From NCBI GenBank assembly GCA_046542255.1, contig JBKHBT010000046.1, positions 1 to 24,394 on the forward strand: a stretch of DNA of 24,394 nucleotides, read 5' to 3'. Below are positions 15,501 through 24,393 of the stretch, piece after piece; the stretch's first letter is position 1, and the number at the start of each line of letters is the position of its first letter. Under the pieces are notes generated by a model. It was not told where the DNA came from. It saw nothing but the letters and a program-made list of their open reading frames with translations, and made no database searches. This DNA comes from JBKHBT01 sp046542255. GTDB lineage: Bacteria; UBP14; UBA6098; JBKHBT01. Position numbers and translations under genes: made by a program.

Positions 15501-18500
15501 CAGAGATGGTGTGAAATGAAGTAAGCTTTCAGCAACATCATATGCTAATTCTGGTGAAGAGATGCGGTAATCAATAGCATTTATACTAGCGATAATTGAA
15601 TCAGGTACTATACCTGAAAATTCATCCGATATAAAACAGCTAAAGCCAGTATCAGAACATGCTACGATTGCACTATCAAATGGGAAAACAAGCGAACAGG
15701 CTGGAACAAGATTATCCACCATAAAGCTATAACAATAAGAAGTATCATTTGGTTCGCATAATGCCACTTCGTCCATTATAGAATCTATGCAGACAGTAAT
15801 TGTATCTCCTGCTGGAAGGCTTATCCCGATCAATGATATATCGACCGATAATGTAGAATCCAAATAGCTGGCATAACCATCCGACCAATCGAATGAGAAG
15901 CCTTCGATATCGAAAGATAAATGAGTATTATCTAGATTGTAGTTATCCCAAAGTCCAAATTCCATAATTGGCGTGGTTTCATTGATATAAGACATTTCCG
16001 CAGGATAAATCGGCTCTATTCTCGGCGGTTGATGATCGATATAGAATTCACATGAAATAGGTTCAGATAGCTCATGGCCTTCGATATCACTCGCAGAAAT
16101 CAATACAGCTTCGACCGTATCACCGTTTTCCCATGGAGTATCTGGCCTGTATAAAAGCGTATCTTCGATTAATTCAATCTCATCACTGCCGAGAGTTAGT
16201 GTGTCATCAAAAATTGCGAGACTGATTTCCGAAATATCCAGATCGGAAGCAGTGGTCAATAAAATTTTGATCTCTTGCAAACTATCACGGCAAGAGATAA
16301 TTTCCCTGCAAGGTGGGCTAATGAAACTTGCCGAAAATTCAGCTTCTGGAACTGTAAAGCTTATGCATTCACGACCTGAGACATTAGGCTCGCATATATC
16401 GACAAGGTCTTCGGCTGTTTCAAGGCAGAAATCGATGCTCCCTGATGGCAAGCTTCTAATACTATCTAACTCGAGGATGAAAGTATCGGCGTGGTGATAA
16501 AGGCCATCCCCGATCGAATACATTTCACCTTCGAAAGATACATCTACAGAAGATTCATCAATATCGCTCAAATTATCTTTAAGAAAGATAGTATAGCGGT
16601 CGGGAATATAGGGTAGAGTAGCACCATCAGAAGGGCTAAATCTATCGGCATAAGGTGCCTGTTTATCGATAATAAATTCCCAGCTAAGCGGCATAGAAAG
16701 GGGATTACCGAGTGAATCAATAGCATAAGATAGCCTGCATTCAATAATAGAACTATCTTCGTAATCTATCATCGGCGTATAATAGATCGTATCATTACGA
16801 TAAATATAATCATCGCGCGAGATTAAAGAATCATCCATCAAAAAGTTAATACTATCACTTATGATGCCGTCTGGATCGCTTAGGGTCATTATAATATCAA
16901 ATTCGCCCGGGCCACAGGAGATAATAGAACCATCGGGTGGCATTACGACTGAAGCTCTTGGGCCACTGGAATTTATAAAGAAGCTATCGCAAAATTCCGT
17001 CATAGAATTTGCAGGACAATAATCTGCTACCAGGTCAGAGGCTTCGATGCACCAATAGACAGTATCATAGGCATCGTATTCTATGCCAAGACTTTCGGGG
17101 TAGAAGCTAATGATGTCATCTTCATAGGATATACCGCCGCCATCTTCCGTGTATCTTGTTGCATTAACATTTAACTCTATTGAAGCAGGATCAATTCCTG
17201 CGATAGAATCGATGAGTTCGATAGTGATAGGCAAATAGGTATCAGCACTTACGATACCCGTCTCCGGTGAATAATCGATGAGAACAGGCGGGTCCAAATC
17301 CACTGTGAAGCTTATATTCAATGATTCATCAAAGGAATTGCCGACAATATCAGATACATCGATAAGGCTGGCTTCGATAATATCGCCAGATTCCCATGGA
17401 ATAAGCGGTTCGAAAATTAAAAGTGAATCGTCAAAAAATAGCTCATCAGAATAAATATCATATTCGATTCCACCCACATCTATAACTATCGTAGAAGAAT
17501 CTATTCCCCAAAGATCGTAAATATAAAGAGAGATTTCCTGCATCGGACATGATGTTATAGCTCCACCGAATGGGTTTATGAATTCAGCAACTGGCGGTGA
17601 CATGTCAATAAATAGGGTATTGCATAGAGGCTCCATTGCATTAGAACCACAATATCCAGACATATCAGAAGCTTCAAGGCAATAGTTAATTGTATCACCA
17701 TCAGAGTAAGTCAGCACAGATATATCGATAACTATGCTATCCCCTAAATAATCTAAATCCGCAATATCCAGACTATCCCCATTGGAAGTATAAAAAACTA
17801 TAGAAGAATCATTCACGCCAGCCAAATCATCATAGATAGTATAAATCAAGCTTCCTGTTCCAGAAGAGATAGCGCTATCTTCAGGGCTAATTAGATGTGC
17901 TTCTGGCGGCATAATATCAGTTATAAAATACCAGGGAGAAGTTCTGCTTGTTTCGAGGCCAAGTGTGTCCGCTATTCTATCCAGAAGAACGGTAACTGTG
18001 TCCCCATGACTTGAAATGCCTGGCACTGAAATCTCTAATGTAGAATCTGATGTTATTGTAACTGCTGAAGAGTGCGCATCATAGAAAAGGGTGTCATTGA
18101 CTTCTAAGAGCAAATAAGACCAGTCTATGCCATTTTCATCGCGGAACATAAGAGAAATCTGACCATCGGTGCATGACGAGTAGCTGCCATTGTCGGGCGA
18201 AAGCAGATAGCTGGTTGGCCCGGAACTTTCTATTCTGAATGTGAAACATTCTTCTTCTGATACATTTAAATCGCATGAACCAGTAATATCGAGTGAATTG
18301 TCAAATATCGAATCGACACATACTTCAATCAAACCAGCATCGAGTATAATACCAGCTTCTTCGGTATCGATGATCATTATAGAGTCATCGAAAGAAACAC
18401 CGGGATCCGAAAGCTCGAATCTTTCGCCATCGATTTTGATATTAAGGCTGGGCATAAATAATCCTGCAAAACCATCCTGGATTTTTACCGATATTTCAGG

Positions 18501-21500
18501 TGTAGCTGTAGATATTAGAGAACCATCCTCTGGATATAATATTTCTACCTCAGGAGCTGTTGTATCGATGCCTACTGTGAATTCTCTGGGGGCATCGACT
18601 AAATCATTTCCTGCCAAATCATCAGCAGAGATTATGGAAATATCAATGAAACCACCTTCGGCCCAAGCTGTGTCGGGCGTAAAATGCAAGCTTGGATAAG
18701 AATATTCCAAATTCGGCGAACTTATATCATACATTTCGCCATCGATCAATAATCTGATAGAAGATTCTTCCACTCCGCTGGCATCTATTATGTAAAAAGA
18801 TAATCCTGTTTCAAAACAAGTTGTAATAGTAGAATCAAAAGGATGATACATAGTAGCTTCAGGCCCGGTATAATCGAAAAAATACTTGAAACAATATGGT
18901 TCTGGGAGGCCATTGGGATCGCAAACATCAGGCATATCATTAACATCCCTAATACAAATCCTTGTGCTTTCGCCATCTGCTGGTTCAAAGTCGCAACCCG
19001 AAAGGCTGAAAGAAAGGGTATCATCGATATAGGTTATATCGGTTCCTGTGAATGGATAGCTATAGCCGATAGAAGCGAGATTCAATTGGATAGACGTTGG
19101 ATTAACTCCTGATATACTGTCAACGATAACAATATCGATAGGCGTGTCAGCAGATGTAAAGAAGCTTCTCGGCGGTGGAGAAACACCTGTAATGACAGGT
19201 GGAGAAATATCGACAATAAACCAATATTCGGATTCTGAAGTCTCTAAACCAGTGCCAAAAACATCTTCAGCAGCAATCAATTGGAAGTAGCAAGTATCTC
19301 CATCGACTAAGCTTGAAGCTGTAAAAGTAACTCTGGAGCTGGTAGTAGAGAAATGCATCTCTGAGTCCGAAGTGGAGTAAATAGTCCCATTGTACTCCAA
19401 TCTAATCGAAGACTCATCTATTCCACTGGGATCATCGAGTTGATATATTATATTCACAATTTCACAGGCTGAAATTACGCTAACTTCGGGGGCAATAAGC
19501 TCGGCTTCTGGGCCACCATCATTGACGAACACATTCCAACATGAGTCTCTAAGGTTGGGTTCACAGTAATCGGGAGCATCGGATACAGACAAACAAATAT
19601 CTAATTCTTCTCCATCTTCAAAATCAATTCCACATAAATCTGGCTCGAAAATTAAATCACTTCCATCCCATTCGAGGCATATATCAGATATTGTCAGATC
19701 TTCAGAACCCAAAGATAGATTTATACTCGATGGACTGATACCAGCAAATTCATCAAAAAGCCCAATCTCAATAACTGAACCAGAAGCCGAAATAGCACTT
19801 CCGGGTACAGGAGAAATACTTGTTATTTCAGGAGGGGTGAGGTCTATTGTATAAGTGAATATAAGCTCATCACCAGGATTACCATTATTGTCTTCCACGC
19901 CATACAAATGGACATCGATATCGCGTTCAGGCAATGGTATTGCGGGTATAAACATCAATAGAGAATCGCCGATGTAAGATAATTCAAGATCCGAAAGGTT
20001 ATAGTCTGTCTCATCTACATTAAGATTTATGCTGAGTGGATCGACAGAGAAATCATCCTCTAATCTTATCGATATTCCAATATCATCACATGCGCTATAA
20101 CTTCCATCAAATGGAGAAATTAGTTCGGCAGTCGGGCCATTAACATCGAGTATATGAGTAAAACAGCTATCGATAAGGGAATTGGGGCCGCAATATTCTG
20201 GTAAAACATTATCATCAACAGAAATACATACTGTCAAAGATTCTTCAGCAATCAGAATATCAGGATCGACTGTTAGATCGCCGCTCGATGGATTAAAACT
20301 AACACCGCTCGATGCGGTAGTCAAAATCGTGCCAGCAAAATCGATCTCGATACTCGATTCATCGATACCGGATGGTGCATCTTCTAGTTCGATAACAAAA
20401 GACGGGAATGTATCAGAAACCGATGGTGACGAAACTTCAGTGATTATAGGAGATTCTGTATCGATAGCAAAGAAATACTCATGGAAAACGCTGGTTTCAT
20501 TGCCGCCAATATCGATGAGGTTGCGAAGCATAAATTCGATAATGTCTCCATGGCTATAAGCAGCCGTTGGACTAAAAATTAGAGTATCATCTGCGAATGT
20601 AACCTCGCTGGATGCTGAACCGTAGTTAACATCATTTACCCTAATTCTTGTACTATCGTGTAAAACTCCAAAATTATCGAAAACTCGGATTCTTATTGGC
20701 TGTTCTTCACAGGCCGATACAATTCCACTATCGGGTAATATTAGTTCATACTCCGGTGGTGAAAAGTCGGCGAAATAGTACCAACAAGTATCTGGATTGT
20801 CGATATTGCTTCCACAATACATCGCCAAATCGCCAATCTCTTCAATACAAAATTCAATGCTATCGCCATCTGTGGCTGATAAACCAAGTTCTGCAAAATC
20901 GATTGAATAAGTAGACCCAGATAGCAAAAATCCCGGTTCTGCATATGGATACGCCGTGCCATCCACACTGATTTCGAGACTGGATTCATCGATACCAGCG
21001 ATATCATCATGAAAAGTCAAATCTATTACTGGAGATGGCATTTCTAAGAAAGTCGAAGGCAGTGGATCCATGATAACGAATTCAGGAGCAAATATGTCAA
21101 CAATAAAATCTCCAAGTTCGGCATCAAAAGTTCCATTTCCAAGGTCATCAAAGGCCTGAATCAAAGCAACATAAACTGTATCGCCATGCATCAGCGGAGT
21201 CAAATGCGTAAAAGCGAGAGTATCGCCATACATCACCCATGATCCATCTCGATAAGGAACACCATCGATATTGATAATCGTACTGTCTTCAATAACACCA
21301 TCCGTATCCTGAATAAGAATACGAATTTGCTGGAAAGGACATGAAGTCACCGAGCCATCAGAAGGGGAAATAAGCTCTACCGATGGGCCGGTTAGATTGA
21401 TATGAAAATCAAAGCAATATCCCGGATCGCCCATATTAGGGCCACAGTATTCAAAAGGCATAGCATCAGCAACTCTCTCGACACATACCTCGATCATATC

Positions 21501-24080
21501 TCCGGACTCATAAGAAAGGCCCAGAGAATCTGTGGAAATAAATAGCTGATTACCAATAAAATAAAGAGCGCTCGAAGAATTATCATAACTAATACCATCA
21601 AAGCTGACAATAAAAGAATCCGGCAAAATACCACTCGGAATATCTTCGAAATTTATCCTGACTTGTGGAGTAGGGTCGGCTATTGTATCTCCATCTGGTG
21701 GCGAATGACTTAAGATACTCGGAATAGCAGTATCGAAAAATACCCACCAGTGCTCCGAAGATCCAGGTATCATATGATTGCCTAATGTATCGGCATAGTC
21801 GGTAAAATAGAACTCAATTGAGGCTCCATCAGAAAAAGCAGAGGAAGGTATAAATATTGCAGTATCCCCAGACATAGAAAGCTCGGGTGAAGCAATGTCA
21901 TAAAGAACTCCGCCAGCCGAAAGCTCGATAGAAGATGGCTCGACTCCATTTTGATCATCGAAAACGAATCTAAATTCGCCATCTACACATGCCGTGGTAA
22001 TCGAGTCTCCAGGATATACAAATTCTACAGCAGGGGGGCCTAAATCACTAATAATTATCGTACAGGTATCTCGAAAATTCGGGCCGCAAAGTTCTTCGGA
22101 AATATCATCACCGATCTCTATGCAGACATCGAGGGTCTCTTCATCAGAGAGTACTAATCCAGTAGTTGTTAAATCGATATTATAGATAAGCTCATCAGTG
22201 CCATCCCATGTAAAACCAGTAGGATAACTGGCACCGAATGACCGTATAGTAACTGAAGCAGTGGTTTCATCGACACCAGCTCCATCATCAGTAATATGAG
22301 AAATTATTTCAAGAAGGCTTGAGCCAATATAAGTAAAAGGAGTCGGCAAAATATCGATAAAATCAGGTGGTTCAAAATCAGTAAAGAAGTTGCCCATAGC
22401 AAAAGCTTCTAAAGGATTGCCATATATATCATCCGCAGCCAATAGTACACAATTAATATCCTCGCCATCTAAAAAGGGTTCAGTAGGTATAAAAACAAGT
22501 GTATCATCTATATAAGTTAAATGATCTGGATAATTGAAAATCTCGCCATTAACAGAAACCTGGATGGTTGAAGTTTCCACGCCAGCACCATCATAAAGCC
22601 ACCATTTGACAATCTGTTCTTCACAGGCAGTATAAGAATCATCGGGCGGATAAACATATTCAGCAATCGGGCCGCCCAAATCAATATAATACGAAACACA
22701 ATGTGAAGATTCCATACAGTTTGGCCCGCAGCGGTCAGGGCGAACAATATCACAAACATCTGTAATACAAAACTCTACAATATCGCCATTAGAAAAGCTT
22801 AACCCAGCTGTGGCACAATTAAAAGTAACCCGGGAACCATCCCAGCTTACTGCAGAATGAGAATGAGGATAACTCATGCCATCTACACTAACAACGATGG
22901 AAGATGGATCGACTTCTGTATATGCATCTGAAATGGCAGCGGAAAAACTGGGCGAAGCCGATGTAATACTTGCGCCATCAGGAGGGCTTGGCGAGCTAAC
23001 ATATGGAGCGCTTTTATCGACCCAAAAATTCCAGTACGGCCCACTTCTGGCAAAATTTCCCAGTAAATCACGTGAACGGTCAATAGTGATTCTTAAAAAA
23101 CCTTGATTGAAATCTGGAGTCTCGGTTCCTGAGAAATAGAAATTAGTTCCATCTGAGCGAAGATAGGGTGATGTGCCACAATTGTAATTATTAGACCATT
23201 GAATATTCATGCGTGTATAGGCTGTATCGATTCCGCTAATATCTTCCATATGAAAAACCAAAGTATCACATGCAATGGTATCACCATAATTTGGATAGTC
23301 AAGAATAATTTCTGGTGATGCTTTATCGACAACAAAATCCCAACACAATTCCGAATCAGTTGTATCTATCCAGTTAGGGCCACAATAGATTGCAGCTTCT
23401 TCAACACGATCCACTGCCATGCGCAAGCAAACCTTTACCGAATCTTCATCAGCAAAATTAAGTACTGTATTATCAACCGTAAAGGTGCTATCAATATAAG
23501 TTATCGAAGATGTTCCCGGGTTCCAACAAAAACCGGAACTACGTGATACCGGACAAGAATGTCTATTCGATTCTACGCAAAGACATAAGCCAACTGGGAC
23601 GATACCGCTTGTAGAATCGGTCACATCGACAGAAATATCGAAATAATCTGTTGTGAAAGTTGTTCCCGGTGGCGGGAATCTTGATTCTGGATAGAAATAT
23701 GGATCATCAAAATCAGTATGAAACCAGGAATTAAGAATTGAACTCAGAGCATTTCCTAATAAATCATCTGCGGCCAGAAGAGAAAAATCATATACATAAT
23801 CATTGGCAAGTAGAGGAGAAGGCGTGAAAATCAAAAGTGTATCATCAAGAAACTCAAGGCGCGAATCAGGATACGTAATAATTTCTCCATCGAATTCAAA
23901 AACAATCGACAAAGTATCTATGCCATCTGTATCGATAATCGAAATCTTAACTGGCTGATCTTCGCAACCAACCCAAAGGCCCAGCGAAGGGCTAATCAAA
24001 TTAGCGGTTGGCCCCTGAGCAAATAGGCTAAGAGATATACTAATGGTGATTAATATAATTAATTTTTTTACAATATCCAT
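12513..24080 (-). CDS. giant secreted protein of alternating cysteine-rich Ig-like domains
   Basis: A 3855-aa exported protein, probably cell-surface or extracellular. A signal peptide occupies residues 1-21 (hydrophobic core after Lys-Lys, cleavage near LFA-QG). Residues 23-3756 are about 35 Ig-like domains of about 100-110 aa, and 3757-3855 is an FlgD-Ig/gliding-type C-terminal domain. Type A domains open with GP-x-AELISPFDGS-like text and a Cys, then an IDESSI-x-L-x-V-like strand, then GDTL-x-F-x-P and A-x-D-x-x-GN, recalling bacterial Big_5 Ig folds. Type B domains have SGID-x-SSI and VDG-x-x-Y, then C-I, Y-C-G-P-N and a third Cys. The array is strongly acidic and poor in Lys/Arg, which suggests calcium binding, as in other Ig-type adhesins. 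AAAGGAT (24092-24086) precedes the ATG. No enzymatic domain is visible. Adhesin, sheath or fibre roles are all possible. Confidence 0.9.
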   Translation of the reverse strand: MDIVKKLIILITISISLSLFAQGPTANLISPSLGLWVGCEDQPVKISIIDTDGIDTLSIVFEFDGEIITYPDSRLEFLDDTLLIFTPSPLLANDYVYDFSLLAADDLLGNALSSILNSWFHTDFDDPYFYPESRFPPPGTTFTTDYFDISVDVTDSTSGIVPVGLCLCVESNRHSCPVSRSSGFCWNPGTSSITYIDSTFTVDNTVLNFADEDSVKVCLRMAVDRVEEAAIYCGPNWIDTTDSELCWDFVVDKASPEIILDYPNYGDTIACDTLVFHMEDISGIDTAYTRMNIQWSNNYNCGTSPYLRSDGTNFYFSGTETPDFNQGFLRITIDRSRDLLGNFARSGPYWNFWVDKSAPYVSSPSPPDGASITSASPSFSAAISDAYTEVDPSSIVVSVDGMSYPHSHSAVSWDGSRVTFNCATAGLSFSNGDIVEFCITDVCDIVRPDRCGPNCMESSHCVSYYIDLGGPIAEYVYPPDDSYTACEEQIVKWWLYDGAGVETSTIQVSVNGEIFNYPDHLTYIDDTLVFIPTEPFLDGEDINCVLLAADDIYGNPLEAFAMGNFFTDFEPPDFIDILPTPFTYIGSSLLEIISHITDDGAGVDETTASVTIRSFGASYPTGFTWDGTDELIYNIDLTTTGLVLSDEETLDVCIEIGDDISEELCGPNFRDTCTIIISDLGPPAVEFVYPGDSITTACVDGEFRFVFDDQNGVEPSSIELSAGGVLYDIASPELSMSGDTAIFIPSSAFSDGASIEFYFTDYADTLGNHMIPGSSEHWWVFFDTAIPSILSHSPPDGDTIADPTPQVRINFEDIPSGILPDSFIVSFDGISYDNSSSALYFIGNQLFISTDSLGLSYESGDMIEVCVERVADAMPFEYCGPNMGDPGYCFDFHINLTGPSVELISPSDGSVTSCPFQQIRILIQDTDGVIEDSTIINIDGVPYRDGSWVMYGDTLAFTHLTPLMHGDTVYVALIQAFDDLGNGTFDAELGDFIVDIFAPEFVIMDPLPSTFLEMPSPVIDLTFHDDIAGIDESSLEISVDGTAYPYAEPGFLLSGSTYSIDFAELGLSATDGDSIEFCIEEIGDLAMYCGSNIDNPDTCWYYFADFSPPEYELILPDSGIVSACEEQPIRIRVFDNFGVLHDSTRIRVNDVNYGSASSEVTFADDTLIFSPTAAYSHGDIIEFMLRNLIDIGGNETSVFHEYFFAIDTESPIITEVSSPSVSDTFPSFVIELEDAPSGIDESSIEIDFAGTILTTASSGVSFNPSSGDLTVDPDILIAEESLTVCISVDDNVLPEYCGPNSLIDSCFTHILDVNGPTAELISPFDGSYSACDDIGISIRLEDDFSVDPLSINLNVDETDYNLSDLELSYIGDSLLMFIPAIPLPERDIDVHLYGVEDNNGNPGDELIFTYTIDLTPPEITSISPVPGSAISASGSVIEIGLFDEFAGISPSSINLSLGSEDLTISDICLEWDGSDLIFEPDLCGIDFEDGEELDICLSVSDAPDYCEPNLRDSCWNVFVNDGGPEAELIAPEVSVISACEIVNIIYQLDDPSGIDESSIRLEYNGTIYSTSDSEMHFSTTSSRVTFTASSLVDGDTCYFQLIAAEDVFGTGLETSESEYWFIVDISPPVITGVSPPPRSFFTSADTPIDIVIVDSISGVNPTSIQLNLASIGYSYPFTGTDITYIDDTLSFSLSGCDFEPADGESTRICIRDVNDMPDVCDPNGLPEPYCFKYFFDYTGPEATMYHPFDSTITTCFETGLSFYIIDASGVEESSIRLLIDGEMYDISSPNLEYSYPSLHFTPDTAWAEGGFIDISIISADDLAGNDLVDAPREFTVGIDTTAPEVEILYPEDGSLISTATPEISVKIQDGFAGLFMPSLNIKIDGERFELSDPGVSFDDSIMIIDTEEAGIILDAGLIEVCVDSIFDNSLDITGSCDLNVSEEECFTFRIESSGPTSYLLSPDNGSYSSCTDGQISLMFRDENGIDWSYLLLEVNDTLFYDAHSSAVTITSDSTLEISVPGISSHGDTVTVLLDRIADTLGLETSRTSPWYFITDIMPPEAHLISPEDSAISSGTGSLIYTIYDDLAGVNDSSIVFYTSNGDSLDIADLDYLGDSIVIDISVLTYSDGDTINYCLEASDMSGYCGSNAMEPLCNTLFIDMSPPVAEFINPFGGAITSCPMQEISLYIYDLWGIDSSTIVIDVGGIEYDIYSDELFFDDSLLIFEPLIPWESGDIIEASLIDVSDIVGNSFDESLNISFTVDLDPPVLIDYSPETGIVSADTYLPITIELIDSIAGIDPASIELNVNATRYTEDGGGISYEDDIISFYPESLGIEYDAYDTVYWCIEASDLVADYCPANSMTEFCDSFFINSSGPRASVVMPPDGSIISCGPGEFDIIMTLSDPDGIISDSINFLMDDSLISRDDYIYRNDTIYYTPMIDYEDSSIIECRLSYAIDSLGNPLSMPLSWEFIIDKQAPYADRFSPSDGATLPYIPDRYTIFLKDNLSDIDESSVDVSFEGEMYSIGDGLYHHADTFILELDSIRSLPSGSIDFCLETAEDLVDICEPNVSGRECISFTVPEAEFSASFISPPCREIISCRDSLQEIKILLTTASDLDISEISLAIFDDTLTLGSDEIELIEDTLLYRPDTPWENGDTVEAVLISASDIEGHELSEPISCEFYIDHQPPRIEPIYPAEMSYINETTPIMEFGLWDNYNLDNTHLSFDIEGFSFDWSDGYASYLDSTLSVDISLIGISLPAGDTITVCIDSIMDEVALCEPNDTSYCYSFMVDNLVPACSLVFPFDSAIVACSDTGFSCFISDEFSGIVPDSIIASINAIDYRISSPELAYDVAESLLHFTPSLSYVSGDIIDVEITNAFDNAGNEASMLSFSYLIDLDPPVVTEYYPPYDAIVADGSPLAWFILIDSLAGLDPTSVIVSYDGISYDIASAPGFFINEDTVFFSADSAELRFETGDTVELCIISAADMPDFCDANVMEDSVCMRFLINADGPVSEIISPGDGDYISCTGDSQFVSFRITDPDGIEWDSLIIVSEDVEYYESSPEIEIGDTCYYRPSRIWEDGDTIDFTIERAFDSDGYIMEISPEISFIMDLQPPEVINIFPPPYSAISDSLPEICVQIRETGSGIDFEMLEVTVNDSRGFDTTSSALSYEDSTLCFRADSFGRSYHDSVRMCIDIQDSPDLCDANLLDSCFTIFIGVLGPHVETIAPLEGEYVSCPNGYLAVLFWDENGLWYDSLGYIIDGDTILLSEDTDSLWLYGDTLFWQSDDYLAHGETLMVRPFGRDSLHNEIRNPFSIPIIVDTAGPFMLNPSLSDTGIADIISDIECEFYDSLSGFNNIDFSMGIVTSYYDTVLDAASSALIVADGHIRFDHMALNGDIAEWYPGGDSLLFYHEYDTIGFFFNMADNALYCGNNTSRDSLKFWILDDDTLGPDIDIIEPSGNIIAGDPVEVYANIYDTSGVEPDSIRLIFDSDNEITIDYETRSMMRIGSSDTFVATIGPFDNIGDTLLMTIKACDKDFDFQNQRDISCSLSDTIYFEILNNLPPEVSLVEPLEGSITSCDTGMIILMIDDSDGIDRSSIYIDIDTMTLVEDDLTFEGDSLIFIPIESPWAQNGDTLFLRILNLRDNLGNAIDSPIEFWFVFDFEPPVVELIEPEYGANVSVGDHLIFNVTDNLSGINDDSLIVYFNSSPTTISDNLDDSILDLIVPDVEETLYVTISGISDNAQYCGSNLITDQSFYFIIPGKYRCGEDPSPFTPNGDYSNPVVYFEYPRMDIQKANIKIYNTNGRKVREIHVDSAYPERGNAYWDGNDSNGKKQPPGLYLYIIERNGVIICKGSVVLAR
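12516..12812 (-). other. C-terminal FlgD-Ig/gliding-type sorting domain of the giant protein
   Basis: The last 99 residues start GKYRCGEDPSPFTPNGD and continue with NIKIYNTNGRKVREI, a W-D-G-N-D-S-N-G turn, PPGLYLYII and a final GSVVLAR. This combines the FTPNGD opening of gliding-associated C-terminal domains with the FlgD-Ig-like pattern I-Y-N-x-x-G-x-x-V-R, W-x-G-x-D-x-x-G, G-x-Y-x-Y seen in type IX secretion tails. Two Cys (YRC and IIC) bracket the domain and could pair with each other or with the preceding B domain. Role as an outer-membrane export or anchoring signal is inferred from family. Confidence 0.75.
12813..24014 (-). repeat. tandem A-B Ig-like domain array (about 35 domains, 17 A-B periods)
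   Basis: The B-type motif Tyr/Phe-Cys-x-x-Asn can be followed through the array. Its Cys codons lie near 23380, 22740, 22086, 21440, 20813, 20193, 19564, 18921, 18276, 17650, 17016, 16394, 15757, 15115, 14484, 13805 and 12852. Steps are about 620-680 nt except the last (about 950 nt), where an extra Cys-variant Ig domain interrupts alternation (about 13414-13746). Copies are well diverged at the residue level, so the expansion is old and not a recent slippage product. The first B domain carries an extra cysteine-rich insert. Positions are read by eye and good to a few bases. Confidence 0.88.
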
Positions 24081-24129
24081 TTCCCATCCTTTAAGTCTTC
24101 ATAAAGAATTTATCGACTCTTCCCCCATA

Positions 24130-24170
24130 CAATATAATAAAAAAGTGATCGTAAATCCACAGTATTTACA
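24130..24170 (-). promoter_or_regulatory. possible promoter and operator of the giant gene
   Basis: In the 146-nt gap between tRNA-His and the giant gene, GTAAAT (24151-24156) and ATTTAC (24164-24169) form an inverted repeat with a 7-nt spacer. Just downstream on the minus strand is an AT-rich TATTATATT block (about 24138-24130) that could serve as a -10 element, but no good -35 box is visible. The inverted repeat is where a regulator or an activator might bind. Weak evidence. Confidence 0.28.
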
Positions 24171-24226
24171 AGAGAATTAAAAAGATAAAGAAAAATATCG
24201 AATATTTTAGGCATTTGCATAAAAAA

Positions 24227-24299
24227 GGTGGGTAACCGGACTCGAACCGGCAACGACAGGAACCACAATCCTGGACTCTACCATTGAGCTATACCCACC
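24227..24299 (-). tRNA. tRNA-His (anticodon GUG)
   Basis: Full cloverleaf on the minus strand. The acceptor stem GTGGGTA/TACCCAC has an extra 5' G (24299) opposite discriminator C, the G-1:C73 identity pair of tRNA-His. The D-arm is GCTC-AATGGTA-GAGT, the anticodon stem CAGGA/TCCTG encloses loop TTGTGGT with anticodon GTG, and the T-loop is TTCGAGT. CCA is not encoded; a T6 run follows directly. It lies upstream of the giant gene on the same strand. Confidence 0.97.
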
Positions 24300-24319
24300 A
24301 TATAGAAGCTTTCAAAAAA

Positions 24320-24393
<74 letters not shown>

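Noticed and set aside
12660..23106. Many plus-strand open frames of 60-150 codons opposite the giant gene
   Set aside because: They recur at similar places in the repeats, rich in Ser and Ile, as expected from antisense of Asp/Ser-rich repeat codons; none has a ribosome-binding site with a recognisable product.
12813..24014. CRISPR array or recent tandem DNA repeat
   Set aside because: The periodicity of about 635 nt is in a single open frame and the copies are diverged in DNA; there are no short identical repeats with unique spacers.
12513..24080. Frameshift or several separate genes merged in the giant frame
   Set aside because: The frame is uninterrupted, the domain alternation and cysteine spacing continue through it, and it has one signal peptide and one C-terminal domain.
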